Positions 15,601 through 29,300 of a stretch of DNA of 64,000 bases are shown piece after piece. Numbering within the stretch: position 1 is the first letter of the stretch; each line of letters starts with the position of its first letter. The translations under genes were made by a program, and so were the position numbers. The notes under the pieces were generated by a model that was given only the letters and a program-made list of their open reading frames with translations, did no database searches and was not told the DNA's origin. Location: contig NC_064036.1 in NCBI RefSeq assembly GCF_932526225.1, positions 7,943,519-8,007,518 on the forward strand. Reading direction: 5' to 3'. The stretch is from Nematostella vectensis (Eukaryota; Cnidaria; Anthozoa; Actiniaria; Edwardsiidae).

Positions 15601-17389
15601 TTCTTTCTTTGCCCTTTTTTCAGGCATAAAATATTCTCTGAATTTAAGTGAATTATGATACTTATTCTTTAGAAAAACAACAAATGCAATTAAAAGGGCT
15701 TATGCAAAACCAACGCAGGCAGCGCGTCAAACACCCATTTCACTTTTTGGATTTTGTTTTCATATCCTCCTACCTGCTTCAAGCAATGAATGAAAATCTC
15801 CGAGGAGGGCACCAGCCAGCAGCAGCTGGAACAGTTGAACAGGAAACGGAGTGGTTGCCCGGGAGCAACAGATAAATCAGCAATTGAAATAAACCAACTG
15901 CAACACACACGTGGTGAATGTTGAATTATAATATTGATCCCAGAGTCTTCTGGGTAATTTTCAAAACGAGGGTGTTGAGAGGTGCCAAAAGGAACTGTGG
16001 GATTTCTGTTCGATTTGAGGTTTTGACCAAGAGGGGGAGGGTAAAGCGAATATCAGCCCTGAAACCCAGGGAACATTATATACACACTTAATCCATGAAG
16101 GACGCACACCCCTTCCCTGCTAGCAGGGGCCTTATTTCTTTTGTATCTAGCTTGGCTGTGTATTTACAATACAAAACAATAATAGAATAGAATACAATAT
16201 ACTTTTAATATGTATGTACCACAAAAAGAAATAACAATAACAATAATAATAATACTTTCATACAACACAGGTACCGGTTGTCTAGAAATTACAGAGATAA
16301 TCCAGCTAGCAGACAACCAAAATTAAATAATTTAAAAGATTTAGTAGTCAGAAGAGGCATAAGTACGAAGAAAATAGAAAAGCAAAAAGGAAAAAAATAT
16401 ATTTTATGAGACAAAGCCCGCCAGAGAAGGATTCATGCTTTTGAAGATACCAGATGTTATATAAATTATAGTAATTCTTCAAGTGTTGGGCAGAACCTGG
16501 CAGAATACAATAGAGTCATGATTCAGCTTTATTGTTTTTATGACGTACATAGTATGTATGTGGAAACATAACACTTTGTAGCTAAGGAAAAAATAATACA
16601 GCTTTATTGTTTTTGTTCCAGTTTCGATTTTGCAGCAAAACCGAGATTTTGAAAAAGAATTTGTAGCTTCTTATTTTCAACAGAAACACGCGATTTATAT
16701 ATGTAAAGGCCTAATGAGCGTTTCAGTTTGACGACGGAGGGAGGGGTAAGTGGGATTGTATTGTGGGTAAAAGTATGCAATAGAGATGGAAGAGCCTTTC
16801 CCTGTAATTTTTCAGTATTCGGGTGTTTCAGAGCTTTGTAAATCTCAAAATGCTTCCAGGATTGTATGTCTCTGAAACATTTAGAGCAATTTTCTACCCA
16901 AAATATATGCCGGTCCCAATATTCAAAGATTTGCCGGGCGTACCTTGTTCTTTGTTTTGTTTGTTTGGACTGCTTCTTCATTAATTATAAGAGTAGGATG
17001 AGGTGGTAGGAAACAGTAGCAGAACAAAGTAAAAATTATATATTTTGTAAAATTTGAAGACTAAAGTTCCAAATGGAACTTGCGGAAGATAAATTTTCAA
17101 ACAAAAAAAAAAAAAACATTTGTTAGCCCACCCGTAGCTTTGTAAACAATTCGTCTCTGCCCTATTCAGTCTTCAAGTAAGGTGAACAAACTATCTACAA
17201 ATACAAAGCAAATTACAATTAACCATATCTAGTTTTGTTTGGACGATACACCTTCTTTATCATAGCTTTTGTTGCTAGAAGTATGTACTCAGGTGGAAAG
17301 ATGTGTAATTCGAGAGATTCATGTTTGCTCTCGATGAGGGTAAAAAGGCCGAGTCTTGAGGGGTTCATCACTCATCGATTGCCGTGACC
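12610..17389. other. Spacer after Smad6/7, no gene recognised
   Basis: 4.8 kb of AT-rich sequence between Smad6/7 and the protease gene. ORFs reach 125 codons (complement 16604-16981), but none shows a domain or clear splice context. A G-rich patch lies near 14680. Imperfect AAT/ATA-rich stretches at 16165-16260 could be the decayed tail of a retroelement, but I cannot assign a family. Confidence 0.45.
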
Positions 17390-20300
17390 ATGGTGAGACT
17401 AGTAGTGATTCTCTTTCTCGCGATTGGGGCCTTTGCTGCCAATGAAGGTAACGTAAACCCGGGGGGGCTTTCCGAGAAGGGGGGGCTATTAACACCCCCA
17501 ATGCCTTATTGGCCGCCAAAAAGCAGCGTTTCTTTTTACGAAGCCATCCATTTTATTTTGCAATTTTTTGTGCTATCTGATGTCTGCCAGATCCCCGGCA
17601 AATTACAAAGTCTTGGTCGTGCGGGGTAAGGTTGTCTTATCGAAGGTGGTTACTCATAATGTATTAACCAAGAAGAAAGGTTGAAATTTGGGGGGTGGGG
17701 GGGGGGTGGTTATAAATATCCTACAAATGTGGTCCTTTTCCAAAAACTAAACCATAAACTAAAAACTAAACCGGAGATTGCTGTACTTAAACTGTTAATA
17801 TTATGTATACTTTTGTAGAGATTACGTTTTTGTCGAACTTCGATAACAATAAAGACAATGATCTCACAGACTTTTCATTTATGATTCACGGCTTCGATAA
17901 AAATATGTTCAAATAGGGTCAAACGCAAAATGATGTATTTTCTACAGTTTTGTTTTTGTATGTTTAAGACCATTCTCGAGGGGGGAAGTTTTGCTTAAGA
18001 AATCCCCTACTAATAAGTAAGCCCTCAAATCGCGAAATTGAAGTCGCGCCAAATAGTCCAATTCCTTTTTCGCGAGATTAAGTGTCCGCGAAATATAGTA
18101 CCAATAAGGTATGTTTTTTTTTTTCAGAGAATGACGGCCTGTTTGAAGGGGATATAGTATTGACAGATGAACAGAAAACTCAGTTGAACTCCAGAGCTGC
18201 CATTAAGACAAATCATTGGACAAATGGCGTAGTTCCTTACGAGCTGGACCCGTCTATATGTAAGTACTAGATCTTAATTCCTTTTTCTATACGTTAGCCT
18301 TTTGCAGCTTAATTTATGAGATGAACACAGGAGTGTCAGTTAAAAGAATGGTAGGATAAACCAAGCCCGTACCAGCAATGTTTTACATTGTCCAGCCTTC
18401 GGAACTACTTCCAAAAAATCTAATACAGTGCCTTAGATTTCATTTTGTGAAAAAAATTAGTGGAAAATCGCCGCCTAGAGAGGAAAGTCAATCCCATTTT
18501 AAAGTAAAGACACGATCACAAGTACAGTATTTGCATCTGTTAAGCCCCGTGCAAACAGCCTAAATATCGGCCAACACGGCGCAAACAAAGGTGCGAACTA
18601 CATATTTCCCTCTCATCATTATCCCTTAACACACATCAGTAGCTGAGGCTGTTTGAACGAGTCTGCCGTCTTTGCTCTTTTTCAGCCAGCTCAAGTTACG
18701 CTGTAAGTGTGATCAACAGCGCAATCGCCGAGTACAACCAGAAGACATGCATCCGCTTTCGACCGAGAGTACCCAGCGATAAATATGGACTGAAAATCTT
18801 CAAGGGTGGTGGGTGAGTTGTCGCGACTTTTCAAATTAAGGATTGTGGACACATGGACAATTGATTGATCCCATAAACCCTTTTCCACGCCCTACTTCCT
18901 CCGAACTAAAGTTGCTAAAATCTAGCTAAAAACCATGAAACTTTCGAAATATGTTTCATATTGTCCCCGTAGCGGATCTAGGGGGAGGGTTTAGGTTTAA
19001 ATCCAATTTGGGCTGCTAGAAAGCCATATAAAAAAAAATGACCCCCTCCCCCTTTGTCACCGAGCCAAACCCCCCACTTAGCTAAAATCTAGGTCCGCCC
19101 CTGTGTCCCCCCCTCAAGGGAGCCTGGATGCCTTTTGCTCTCTATTTTCCCTATATTTTGCCGGTTCTCTCTAGCGTTAATCGCAAAGGTCCATTTGTTG
19201 TCATAACGTCCCAAAACGCCTAAAAATACTACTGTAAAGTTTTCTTTGTGAGGAAACTGAATAAAGTTGCCATTTGTTTTTCTGCTTGGAGGTGTTGGTC
19301 CTATGTCGGAATGTCAATGCCGACGCAGCAACTTTCCCTCGCTGGAGGATGCTGGAGTAAAGGAATCGTCATCCATGAGTTTGGTAAGCTTCATATGCAT
19401 CCATAAATTAGTCGACCCGTATGCCACCGTCTTGGTTTTGCTTTTTTTCGGAGCTTTATTGCATTCGAGTAACTAGATGCGTCTTTTCTGGAAAGGAATA
19501 ACTCCCCAATCTTCCCTCCTTCCGGCCTCATCCACTTAGTCCATGCTATTGGTTTCTACTAGTACATTAAGATATCTTTTTGCGCTAGTAGCACAAGATC
19601 TTGGTTTCTACTCCGATAGAGAACATAGTACATTTGAAGTCTTACATTTCTTTTATGTGCCATCAGCCCACGCCCTTGGTTTCTACCACGAGCAGTCTCG
19701 CCCCGACAGAGATCAGTTCGTCGAGATCAAAACAGAAAACATCAGAGACGGTAGGTGGTTCTAAATGAAGGAAAGTTAAAAAAGAAACGAAAATAGACTT
19801 CAGTAGTGTGCGTAGCAAGCCAAAAGGGTTGCCGGGAAAAAGGAGACGAGACGAGGCGCGCTCTAGGTAAGATGAGGGTGAGTTTGCTTTCCCTATCCAT
19901 TCGCTTCATCTTTCTCATTTTCACCAGCACTTAGCGCTTGCAACGCAGGCGAGGGATACAGCAGAGGTTTGGTTTGTTAAGGAAACTGGGCTAAATATAG
20001 GGAGGCCCAAGGAATAGGTCAGATTACAACCCAACTGGCACGCCCTTAACTAATATCACCACCAGAACTGGTGGTATTCATACCGATTTTTCTCTACCCG
20101 GTTTGCAGGCGTGGCATCAAACTTTAAAAAACACAGCTTTAATTACGTCACCACACATGGCACCCCTTACGACTATGGCAGCGTGATGCATTATGGGGCG
20201 TATGCATTCAGCAAGAATGGCAAACCAACGATCGTAGCCAAGCAACCCGGGGTAAGTGGCGTCATGATAACACCCCACATGACTTTGTCTTGACTTCAGA

Positions 20301-23300
20301 ATTCTTATGGTAATCAACATTCCGCGTTGCCATCTAAGCAGAGTTACGCTAGTGTGCTGGCTTATACTAACAGGACATATCATATCGTTTATTGTACCAG
20401 CTCGGCCAATTCTATCATGAATTTGCATGTTATGTCTGGAATTTTTATTTCTCTCATCTTTCCGAAATTTGTTTTCACATATTTTTGTTGGCCACCATCA
20501 GAAGGCCTGGTCACTGACGTTTAGATTACCACAGATTCTCCGCACCTCATCCCCGGCTCATTTAGACAAACGGCAGCCATTGATCGTTTATTTTTAGGTG
20601 ATACTGGGGCAGAGACGAGGGCTAAGCGACATCGACACAAAGCAAATAAACATACACTACAGATGTGGGACGGGTAAGCTCGCCTTGGTCTAGTGTTGTG
20701 TCTATGGTTATAGACTATATAGAGACTCTATAGAGTCGATGTTTGTTTATATTTCTCTTTGTCTTTCAGCTACACCTCCACCAACACCCCCACCAACCCC
20801 CCCACCAACTACTCTCCCCCCAACAACACAGCCACCACCTCAGCCAACCGGAGGTAGGTAGTCTGCCATAAAAAAGCTTCATGGAAACAAATAGATTTGA
20901 CCAACTCCAACACCCCCCCCCACTTCCACCAGCAACTGCGCTCCTCCAGTGATAACCTAAGCCGCTACCCCAGACAACCTGAAGTAGGTAATCTAGTAGG
21001 ATTGTCCTACTACAGCGCCCCCTCACCCCACCCACTCCCACCACCACGGCATAGCATTCTGCCATCTATGTCTATGAGTAAGTCTAGTCCAAGATTTATG
21101 GACAGTCTTCTCATCAGTGTCCAGTTAACACCTTTTAAATCTCAACACTCAACCATTGTCACAACGTTTAGTGTATACCAGGATGACGAAGGACAAGGAG
21201 TAAAGAATTCATCGGTTTCTTCTTGCAGATTTAAAGTGCAACTTTGATTCTGATCTATGTGGATTTTTGCAATTGTCCGGGGATAATTTTGATTGGGTAA
21301 AGCGAAGCGGAAGTACCCCATCCGGGGAAACTGGGCCTACCAGTGATCACACTTCCGGTTCCGGTAAGGGACTTAAATACCGTAGTTAGCACCTTCCCTA
21401 ATAAGCGCCTCATCTTCCTCGCCTCAACGTGTTTTACTGAAGACGAGGGGGGACTTTACGGTTAATGGAGAAGTAATGATAACTGATGGAACTACCTGAC
21501 ACATTTTATCACCATAATCTTGTTTGCTATCGTTTTTGGGAGGACGTTACACAATGTCAATGTAAAAAACATTTTTTATTTACACGTTAAACGGGTTTTG
21601 AAATAAGCGTCTCCCTGTGAAAGTGCCTCCCCTTAACAAGCGCCTCGCCGTGAACACGAAAAATTAAATGGCAATAATTCGAGCAATTATGGTACAGTTA
21701 GATAGTAACAAAGTTATTTAAACTTGATTTTCGACATCTCTCTAGGCTCCTACATGTACATTGAGGCCTCAGAAAAAGGTAAAGACACCAGGGCAAAGCT
21801 GGAGAGAAGCATCATCTTCAACGGGAGAAAGTGCATGTCTTTCTGGTACCACATGTACGGGTCAGGCATGGGAGAGCTCAACGTCTATGTGGCCGGGAAC
21901 AAAATTTTCTCTCGATCAGGGGATCAGGGAAATCAATGGAACAAGGCAGCGGTCCGGATCAACGTAAACGGAATGAGACCGGTAAGGCTAAATACCTGTT
22001 ATGGCTAAATACCCGATTAGACTATATAGCCGGTAAGGCCATGTAGGTGGTAAGGCTATATACCCGTTATGGCTACATACCCGGTAAGACTATATACCTG
22101 TTATGGCTATATAACCGATAAGACCATTAAGGTGGAAAGGCTATATACCCGTTATTGTTATATACCCGGTAAGACGATATACCCTGTAAGGCCATGTATG
22201 TGGTAGGGCTATATACCCGTTATTGCTAAATACCCGGTAAGTTCATGTAATTCGTAAGGCTATATGCCCGGCGAGTCCATGAGCCAGGCAAGGTTGTCTA
22301 TCTAATAAGGATATATACCCGGTAACGTGATATCCCAGGTCATACCGGGTAAGACTATTATAACGTGATGAGGCTAACATGCACGGCAAAACTAAGTCAG
22401 GTATTCAATCATGTATATGTTTAGCTCGCAACAGCGAAAGCTATATAAATAAAGCATATTACAAAATTGTAACAACGCTTTTATCTTTTTCTCTACGCCA
22501 AGGTTGTGATTGAAGGAGTCGTAGGAAAGGATTATAGGTCAGATGTGGCTATTGACGACTTCACGATCGAGGACTGCAGCGGTGGTGAGTAAACTAAGAG
22601 GAAACGTCATCGAGACTACAAGACGGCGACACAATAGACGGTAGTTTAACAACGACAAGACGATACAATAAACTGTAACTCAACAATGCATGGTAGTTTA
22701 ACAACAACAAGACGACGACTAAACAATGTTAAGACGTCGACACAGAAACGTTAAGACGTTGACAGAAACAACGATAAGACGACTACACAACAACGATAAG
22801 ACGAAGACACAACAACGATAAGACAAAGACACAACAACGATAAGACGTCGACACAACAACGATAAGACGACTACACAATTAACGGTAGTCCAACAACGAC
22901 AAGAGTTCGATGAGTTGCAAAAAGAGGAGAGTATCAACATATTGACCTGTCTCTCTGAATACTTACTGTGTTTGAACTGAACTTCTTATCTCATTTTGTA
23001 GGTGGAACTGTGCCCCCTGCACAAAGTAAGGAGTACATTATATCAATATCTTGTTTAACACGAATAAAATAATATCCATATGAAATTACCACTATTATTA
23101 ATAATCATTTCTAATGACAAACGGTTTAGAAACCTGCAACAGAATTGCCCAACACAATTCCATTCAGAAGCTGATATTTTTATTCGATCCTCGTAGGTTT
23201 TGAGTGCAACTTCGATAATGACTGCGGCTTTATCCAGCGCCCGATGCCCGAGGACAAATTTGACTGGACTCGAAGACAGGGAGCCACACCCTCCGGGGGC

Positions 23301-26300
23301 ACTGGACCAAACGGAGATCACACAAACGGGCAAGGTGAGAGCTACCATGAGTAAACTGCTATACTATCAGTAACCAGACGGAGATCACACAAACGGGCAA
23401 GAGCTACCATGAGTAAACTGCTATACTATCAGTAACCAGACGGAGATCACACAAACGGGCAAGGTGAGAGCTACCATGAGTAAACTGCTATACTATCAGT
23501 AACCAGACGGGGATCACACAAACGGGCAAGAGCTACCATAAGTAAACTGCTATACTATCAGTAACCAGACGGGGATCACTCAAACGGGCAAGAGCTACCA
23601 TGAGTAAACTGCTATACTATCAGTAACCAGACGGAGATCACACAAACGGGCAAGGTGAGAGCTACCATGAGTAAACTGCTATACTATCAGTAACCAGACG
23701 GAGATCACACAAACGGGCAAGAGCTGCCATGAGTAAACTGCTATACTATAATCAGTATTACCATCATCATGAATAGTTATCATGATTTAGAAGCCTCGCT
23801 AGAATAGACTTAATCACCGAATAGACATGAAATTAATGATAATCAACATCATATCACCATTAACATCATCTCTTCATTATTTGCGTCACCATGTCATCTT
23901 CGTCACCGCCATCATCATCATCATAATCATCGTCATCATCATCATATTGTCCATATCAAACATATTCCCCACGGATAGTGTCCTTCGTTCGCTGTGCCTT
24001 ATATGGTCATATATGCCCATATTTAGAAGTACTGGAGTTTCCCCTTTCGCGCTTCTCCAACAAACATGGCGACAAACACTGATTCCCTAAAGACTCGTAG
24101 TGGAAGAATTATAAAGAAACCGGATCGCTTGGTCAAATATTTAGACCATTCCTCAGTTGATACGTACGTGAAAGAAGAGAAAGAGGAAGAAGAAAAAGTC
24201 TGGGAGATAGAGAGAGTTTTAAACGTTGAGGGAGACTATGCCTTTGTGAAATGGAAAGGCTACAGCGATAGATATAATTCTACGGTTTCTCTTTCATTGA
24301 ATCCGCAGTTGTCATGCTATTTAGCCGTGAATGCTGGGAACCCCGACAGTAGTGAGGTAGCAAGAGAAAAGCTTCCCATTCTTTGCTCCGAGGATAAGGA
24401 ATTGTGGCTGATTCGACATGCACTGTTCGATGAGCTCCAATTTCGTACACCCGAGAATGACACGGGACTCATTCGGAGAGTACAAGTGAAAGTCCCACTT
24501 TCAAAGGGGGGTTTTTCCGCTTTGTTTGGTAAAGGGACATTTTCTTTTGCTACCTCACGAAAGCTGGATTTTTCAGGGACCCGTAATATTCGGTTCCCGT
24601 GCACTGCTGTCGAGTTTGGCACCGTTATTGGTACGGAGTTTATGGCTCGGCAACTGCCAGATTCGAGTACAATATGTGAAGTTGACTCATCTTCGAAGAT
24701 GTGGATATCATGAGGATACGAGCTAAGGATAAATTATGATCATAGTTCGTGTCCCCGTTGTACTTACATCTCTGAATATGGGTCAGAGGAAGAAAGGCCT
24801 AGTATGTGTCGACCGCTAGAGCGCAAGTATCCCCCGCTGAGCTTTTTGGAGATCAGCTTCGTACGGCGTAGACGGAATATGCTTCACAACTATGGCTCGG
24901 TAAGTTAAAATCTCTCTATATAAACTAATTGTTGACATCTGTTTCAACCGATTTCACTGTATTTCCAGTCGAAAATAAAGAGGGGGAATTTAGATCCAGG
25001 GAATGATACAGATTGTTTTGATGGTTTTAATGCCTTTATATAATAATGTGGGTACAAATAGTTATACAAGTTATAAATAGTGATATTTACAACAGTAATA
25101 AATAGCACCAAAAATATAATAAATAAATAAATACATTTTTTCTTTGTCTTCACTGCTTTTGATATTTTCTCTTGACCCTTTCCAAATTATTTTCCCTACT
25201 GAACAGTTTTCTGTTTTCCCTCTCCATGATCTATAGAGATAAAAATACACAGTTGTAGCAAGCGATTAGTCTAGATAACATGACGTTTTTTTCACTTGGA
25301 ATTACCTGTACAGTGTAGTTGCTATTTTTCCCCCCTTTCTGGCTACCCCTGTGGAATGTCTTGTTCTGCATGTGGTTTTTCTTTTCCACTGTCTGGCAAT
25401 TGAACTGGTGGATCGTGCCATGAATCTCCAAAAATTGGGGGACATGATAAACAAGAACTGTAGAGAAAAAAATGCATAAAATTACTTGGTCTCGGAGATC
25501 CCAAGTCAATTAAGGAATCTCATTTTAATCTTACCATGTATATATGGAATTACATCCTGTGGAGAGATAAAAGAAAGCACAATTAAAATAATATATCTAC
25601 TTGTTATTTTTTCAGTGACATATGATCAAATGAGGCTTGTGTCCTGCCAGTTCAACTAACCACAGGGATGTAGAATTACCTCATCAAATGTGGCCTTTCT
25701 AAATTTGGTTCCCCATTGGCGGGCCTTTTCTTGAAAAGCATCTGCTCGAAGATATGCTTCATCTCCAGGATTTGCCCCAAGAGCATCAGTGAGGACCATC
25801 AAACTTTTCCACACTTGTGTCAGCTCTGATATGCTAAGAACTGTTTTCTCACAAGTGGGAGTGGACGATGGCTACAAAACACAAAGCAATTGTTAAATTA
25901 GCTTTATACACAGTAGTATCCTGGGTGTGCTGGTCTTTTTTATAATGAAAATAAAAATCATACCTCAAACACTATGTTGTTGCGGTCAAGATGATCCTTG
26001 AGTGTGGCACGTAGGAAGTCCTTGGTGCCTGTCGACCTCAGATGGAACTTCCTACATTCCTCCACTAGCTGGGCTTTGGTCAGACAGTCAAGGCTGGTGA
26101 TGGACTTGTTCTCCATGTCTCCTAGGAAGGCATGGATATCAAGCCCCCTAATGATAGTTTCCAAATCATCACCTTTATAAGGAAAAGAGGATTCAAAGAA
26201 AATAAATAACGAAACTTTATAGTAATTTCATATTAGTTTCAGTTATTATAACAGTCTTTTCTATTAGTCAGTTATTTACTTACAATCCAAAGAGCTCCAC

Positions 26301-29300
26301 TTGGTTGTGGTTTTGCCACTGTCATCCTGGACATCATAGAAACAAAACCTCACACCTGCAAATACAATATGGCAAGAAAACAAAATGATTATCACCATAA
26401 GACATCCCCTATACCCATTTACCCTATACATGAAATTTTTATTTACCCAAAGCTTCTATTGCTTCTTCCATGGCTTTTTTAACATTCTGCTCTATAGCCC
26501 AGCAAGCAACCTAGAAGTTTAATATATACCAGGAACTTTTTTAAAAAATGGCTCAATGGAGATTTGAATTTGTTAAATAAGCATAATTTTACCTGGTTGA
26601 GAAGTTTTCCCATGATCCTCAATTTGAGGTGCAGGGTGTCGGGTATGACCTTGGTAAATTCAATGTCCACGAGAGGTAAACATTGAACTCCCTTGGCATT
26701 TGGACACCCAACACGTGCACGGCACTGGTTTAAGGTTCTGGTTATGGGCCATTGTGGGACTGAAATTTTTATCAAATTTATCTAGTTATTTATAATATAG
26801 CTGACAATGGAATAATTCATAAAAACAAAAATCATTTAATTCATTACATAACATTCATTATATAAGTAACAAAATTAAAAAACTTACTAGAAAAGTCTCT
26901 GATCATCCTTTTGCTGCATTCGCACCAAATGCAGAAGTACAAGGCACAGGGACTATTAATTCCGAGAATACACGCCATGAACTTCCAGTCAGCACACATC
27001 ACCCTTAAAAAAGGGATAAAAGTTACATATGTCCTGTTTAATGCCAGATCATAAGATTATTGGTTGCAAAAAAAATGAAACCTACCAATCAATAGTGTAT
27101 TCAAGGCCATTAACAAGAATGCCAGTTCTCCCTAGGGCCTTCATCTCATCAAAAACCCCTCTCAAGGTCGCCTTTAGGATGTCATATGACTCCTTGCCTA
27201 TAATAAAAAGTGTTCACAGATATATGGCTTTAGTTGACTATATCATTAGGAAGATTTGTTCTCGCTTACAGCTGCAATAAATTAGCTGCAACCAACTCAC
27301 CATCATATATAGATATACAGTATTCCCTTTCTGGGCTTCTTTTAACAGAGTTTTCTGCTGGAAAGCAGAAGGTTGTCATAACACTCCCGAGTTTTTTGGT
27401 GGTTTTTCTACCATCACCAGAAAACCGAAGGGTTATAACATTGCCCCCTGCATTTCCAATGACATCTGAACTATAACTTAGAATGTCCTTGATGGATCTT
27501 GAACATCCTTTTGCATTCTGAAAGGAGAAACTTTGTTTAATGAATTATTGGGTTTGTACAGTATTTGCTTGTTTTAAAGGATGCAAAATGTGCTGTGCAC
27601 AAAGCAAATCAGAATTAAGACTATCAACAGACTAACCCCTTCAAATTCTGTAATAGGAATGATTGCATTTTGAGCTTTTCTCTCTTTCTGTATCCCATAC
27701 AGTGATGGCAAGCTGGACCCAGCTACCATCTTTAGCTCATGGTATGCTGAGTCAGAAACATCACCATCATCTTTGGCCTGAGATTATAAAAATAATCTAA
27801 ATATAGAAAAAATAAGAAACCTACAGTACTGTACATGTACTTCTATAATACCTACCTTGAGAGCTCTTTGGATCTTTTTATGGTCAATCTCCTCAGGCTC
27901 AACCCTCTCATTGAAATGTAGGGCAAAACTGACCATACCAACTTCAAGTTGAACCTAGAGATAAGGAAACATTGAAATGTAGGGCAAAACTGACCAACTT
28001 CAAGTTGAACCTAGAGATAAGGAAACATTTTATGATAAACAAATGCCATTATAACAGAATTGGTAAATTTAGGTTGTTTCCATGTGTACAAAAATTCTAA
28101 ACAAACCTCAACAACTTTCCAATCTGTTGGAAGCTTCTCAAATTGCTTCTCAAGCCATTTTTTAATCTCTGACTTTTTGTGAAATTGAGCTTTTGGCTCA
28201 AGGTCACAAAAAGGCTTTCTCGGCTGAAGAAAGGGCTTTTTTTCCTTGCCTAGCTCCTTTCTCATGCCATCTCTCTCTTTGACAACATCAGCGAGTCGAT
28301 GTTTTAGCTCTGACAGCTGATTCTCGAGCTCTTCGATTCTAGAGTCCCGAGAATCACACAGCCCGATTTCACGGACTTGAGGTAGCATGTAAGCCAATCT
28401 TTGTTTTTTCAATGGAGGACCTTGTGAAAAATTTGTCAAATACCCTTGCACCATCATTTTAGTAGATATCTATCATGAACAAGCAAACGAGACGACTAAA
28501 CTTTTGAACCTCTTCCCGCCTAAGTTTACCGAGATTCTGCAAGATGATCCCCAAAAAACAACCCGTGAAGATTATCTAGATAAGAATTGCGCCAAAATTA
28601 TACAAACAAAAAACGGAAATATTAGAAAGGAATACTTAGCTTCTCGTCCTTCGGGTGTTTCTGTACTCTTCAGCATCAGGATCACACAAGGACGTAGTCG
28701 ATTAAAATACCTACGAGGGCTTTTTTCCACAAGTTAGGCTGGCAGAAGAAAGATCTAGCCCCTACAGGGGTATTTCATGAGAAAAATAGGTATTTTTCGC
28801 TTCTATAAGCAGAAATCTCAGGTTAAATAGCCCTGTTTTCCAAAAATAATCGCTCTTCGTCCGCCATCTTGGATAGCTCAGAGAAAACCCATTTGTAATT
28901 TGCCAGGTTACACAGCTCCTAGTCTCAGTCTCTAAAAAAGCGGCCGAGCGAGTTTGAATAACACCAAAAGTTTGATATGATTATTATCACCATCATCATC
29001 ATCACCACCACCACCACCATCATCATCACCACCATCATCATCATCATCATCATCGTCGTCGTCGTCGTCATCGTCATTATCGTCGCTACCACCACCACAA
29101 TAATTATCTCTATCATCATCGTCACCGCAATTTCAAAAATCTCTATTTATGGCCACTATCACGCTACATGAACTTCTAAAAATTGCGTTGTGAGCTCACA
29201 TCCCTCCAATCTCTGCCCCAGGATACTACATGTACATGGAGGCGTCCAATCCCCGCAAACAAGGCGAGAATGCCATAATGGACAAGACCATCACCTTTGG

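Noticed and set aside
16604..16981. 125-codon ORF on the minus strand
   Set aside because: No domain, no repeat-family signature that I can name, no splice context. Length alone is not enough in AT-rich sequence.
23311..23755. CRISPR-like array
   Set aside because: Units are contiguous tandem copies of exon plus intron sequence without unique spacers, in an animal genome. The same holds for the other arrays in the window.
24066..24713. SUV39-type histone methyltransferase
   Set aside because: A chromodomain is plausible, but no pre-SET cysteine cluster or SET motif follows in the ORF or its extension.
26284..26356. Nested-gene exon 9 beginning at the first CAG (26356)
   Set aside because: In the required phase it meets a stop after a few codons. 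Using the AG six or seven bases later keeps the frame and fits the neighbours.
28925..29171. ORFs on both strands rich in Met/Ile/Thr/Val
   Set aside because: They are translations of the (ATC/ACC)n microsatellite.
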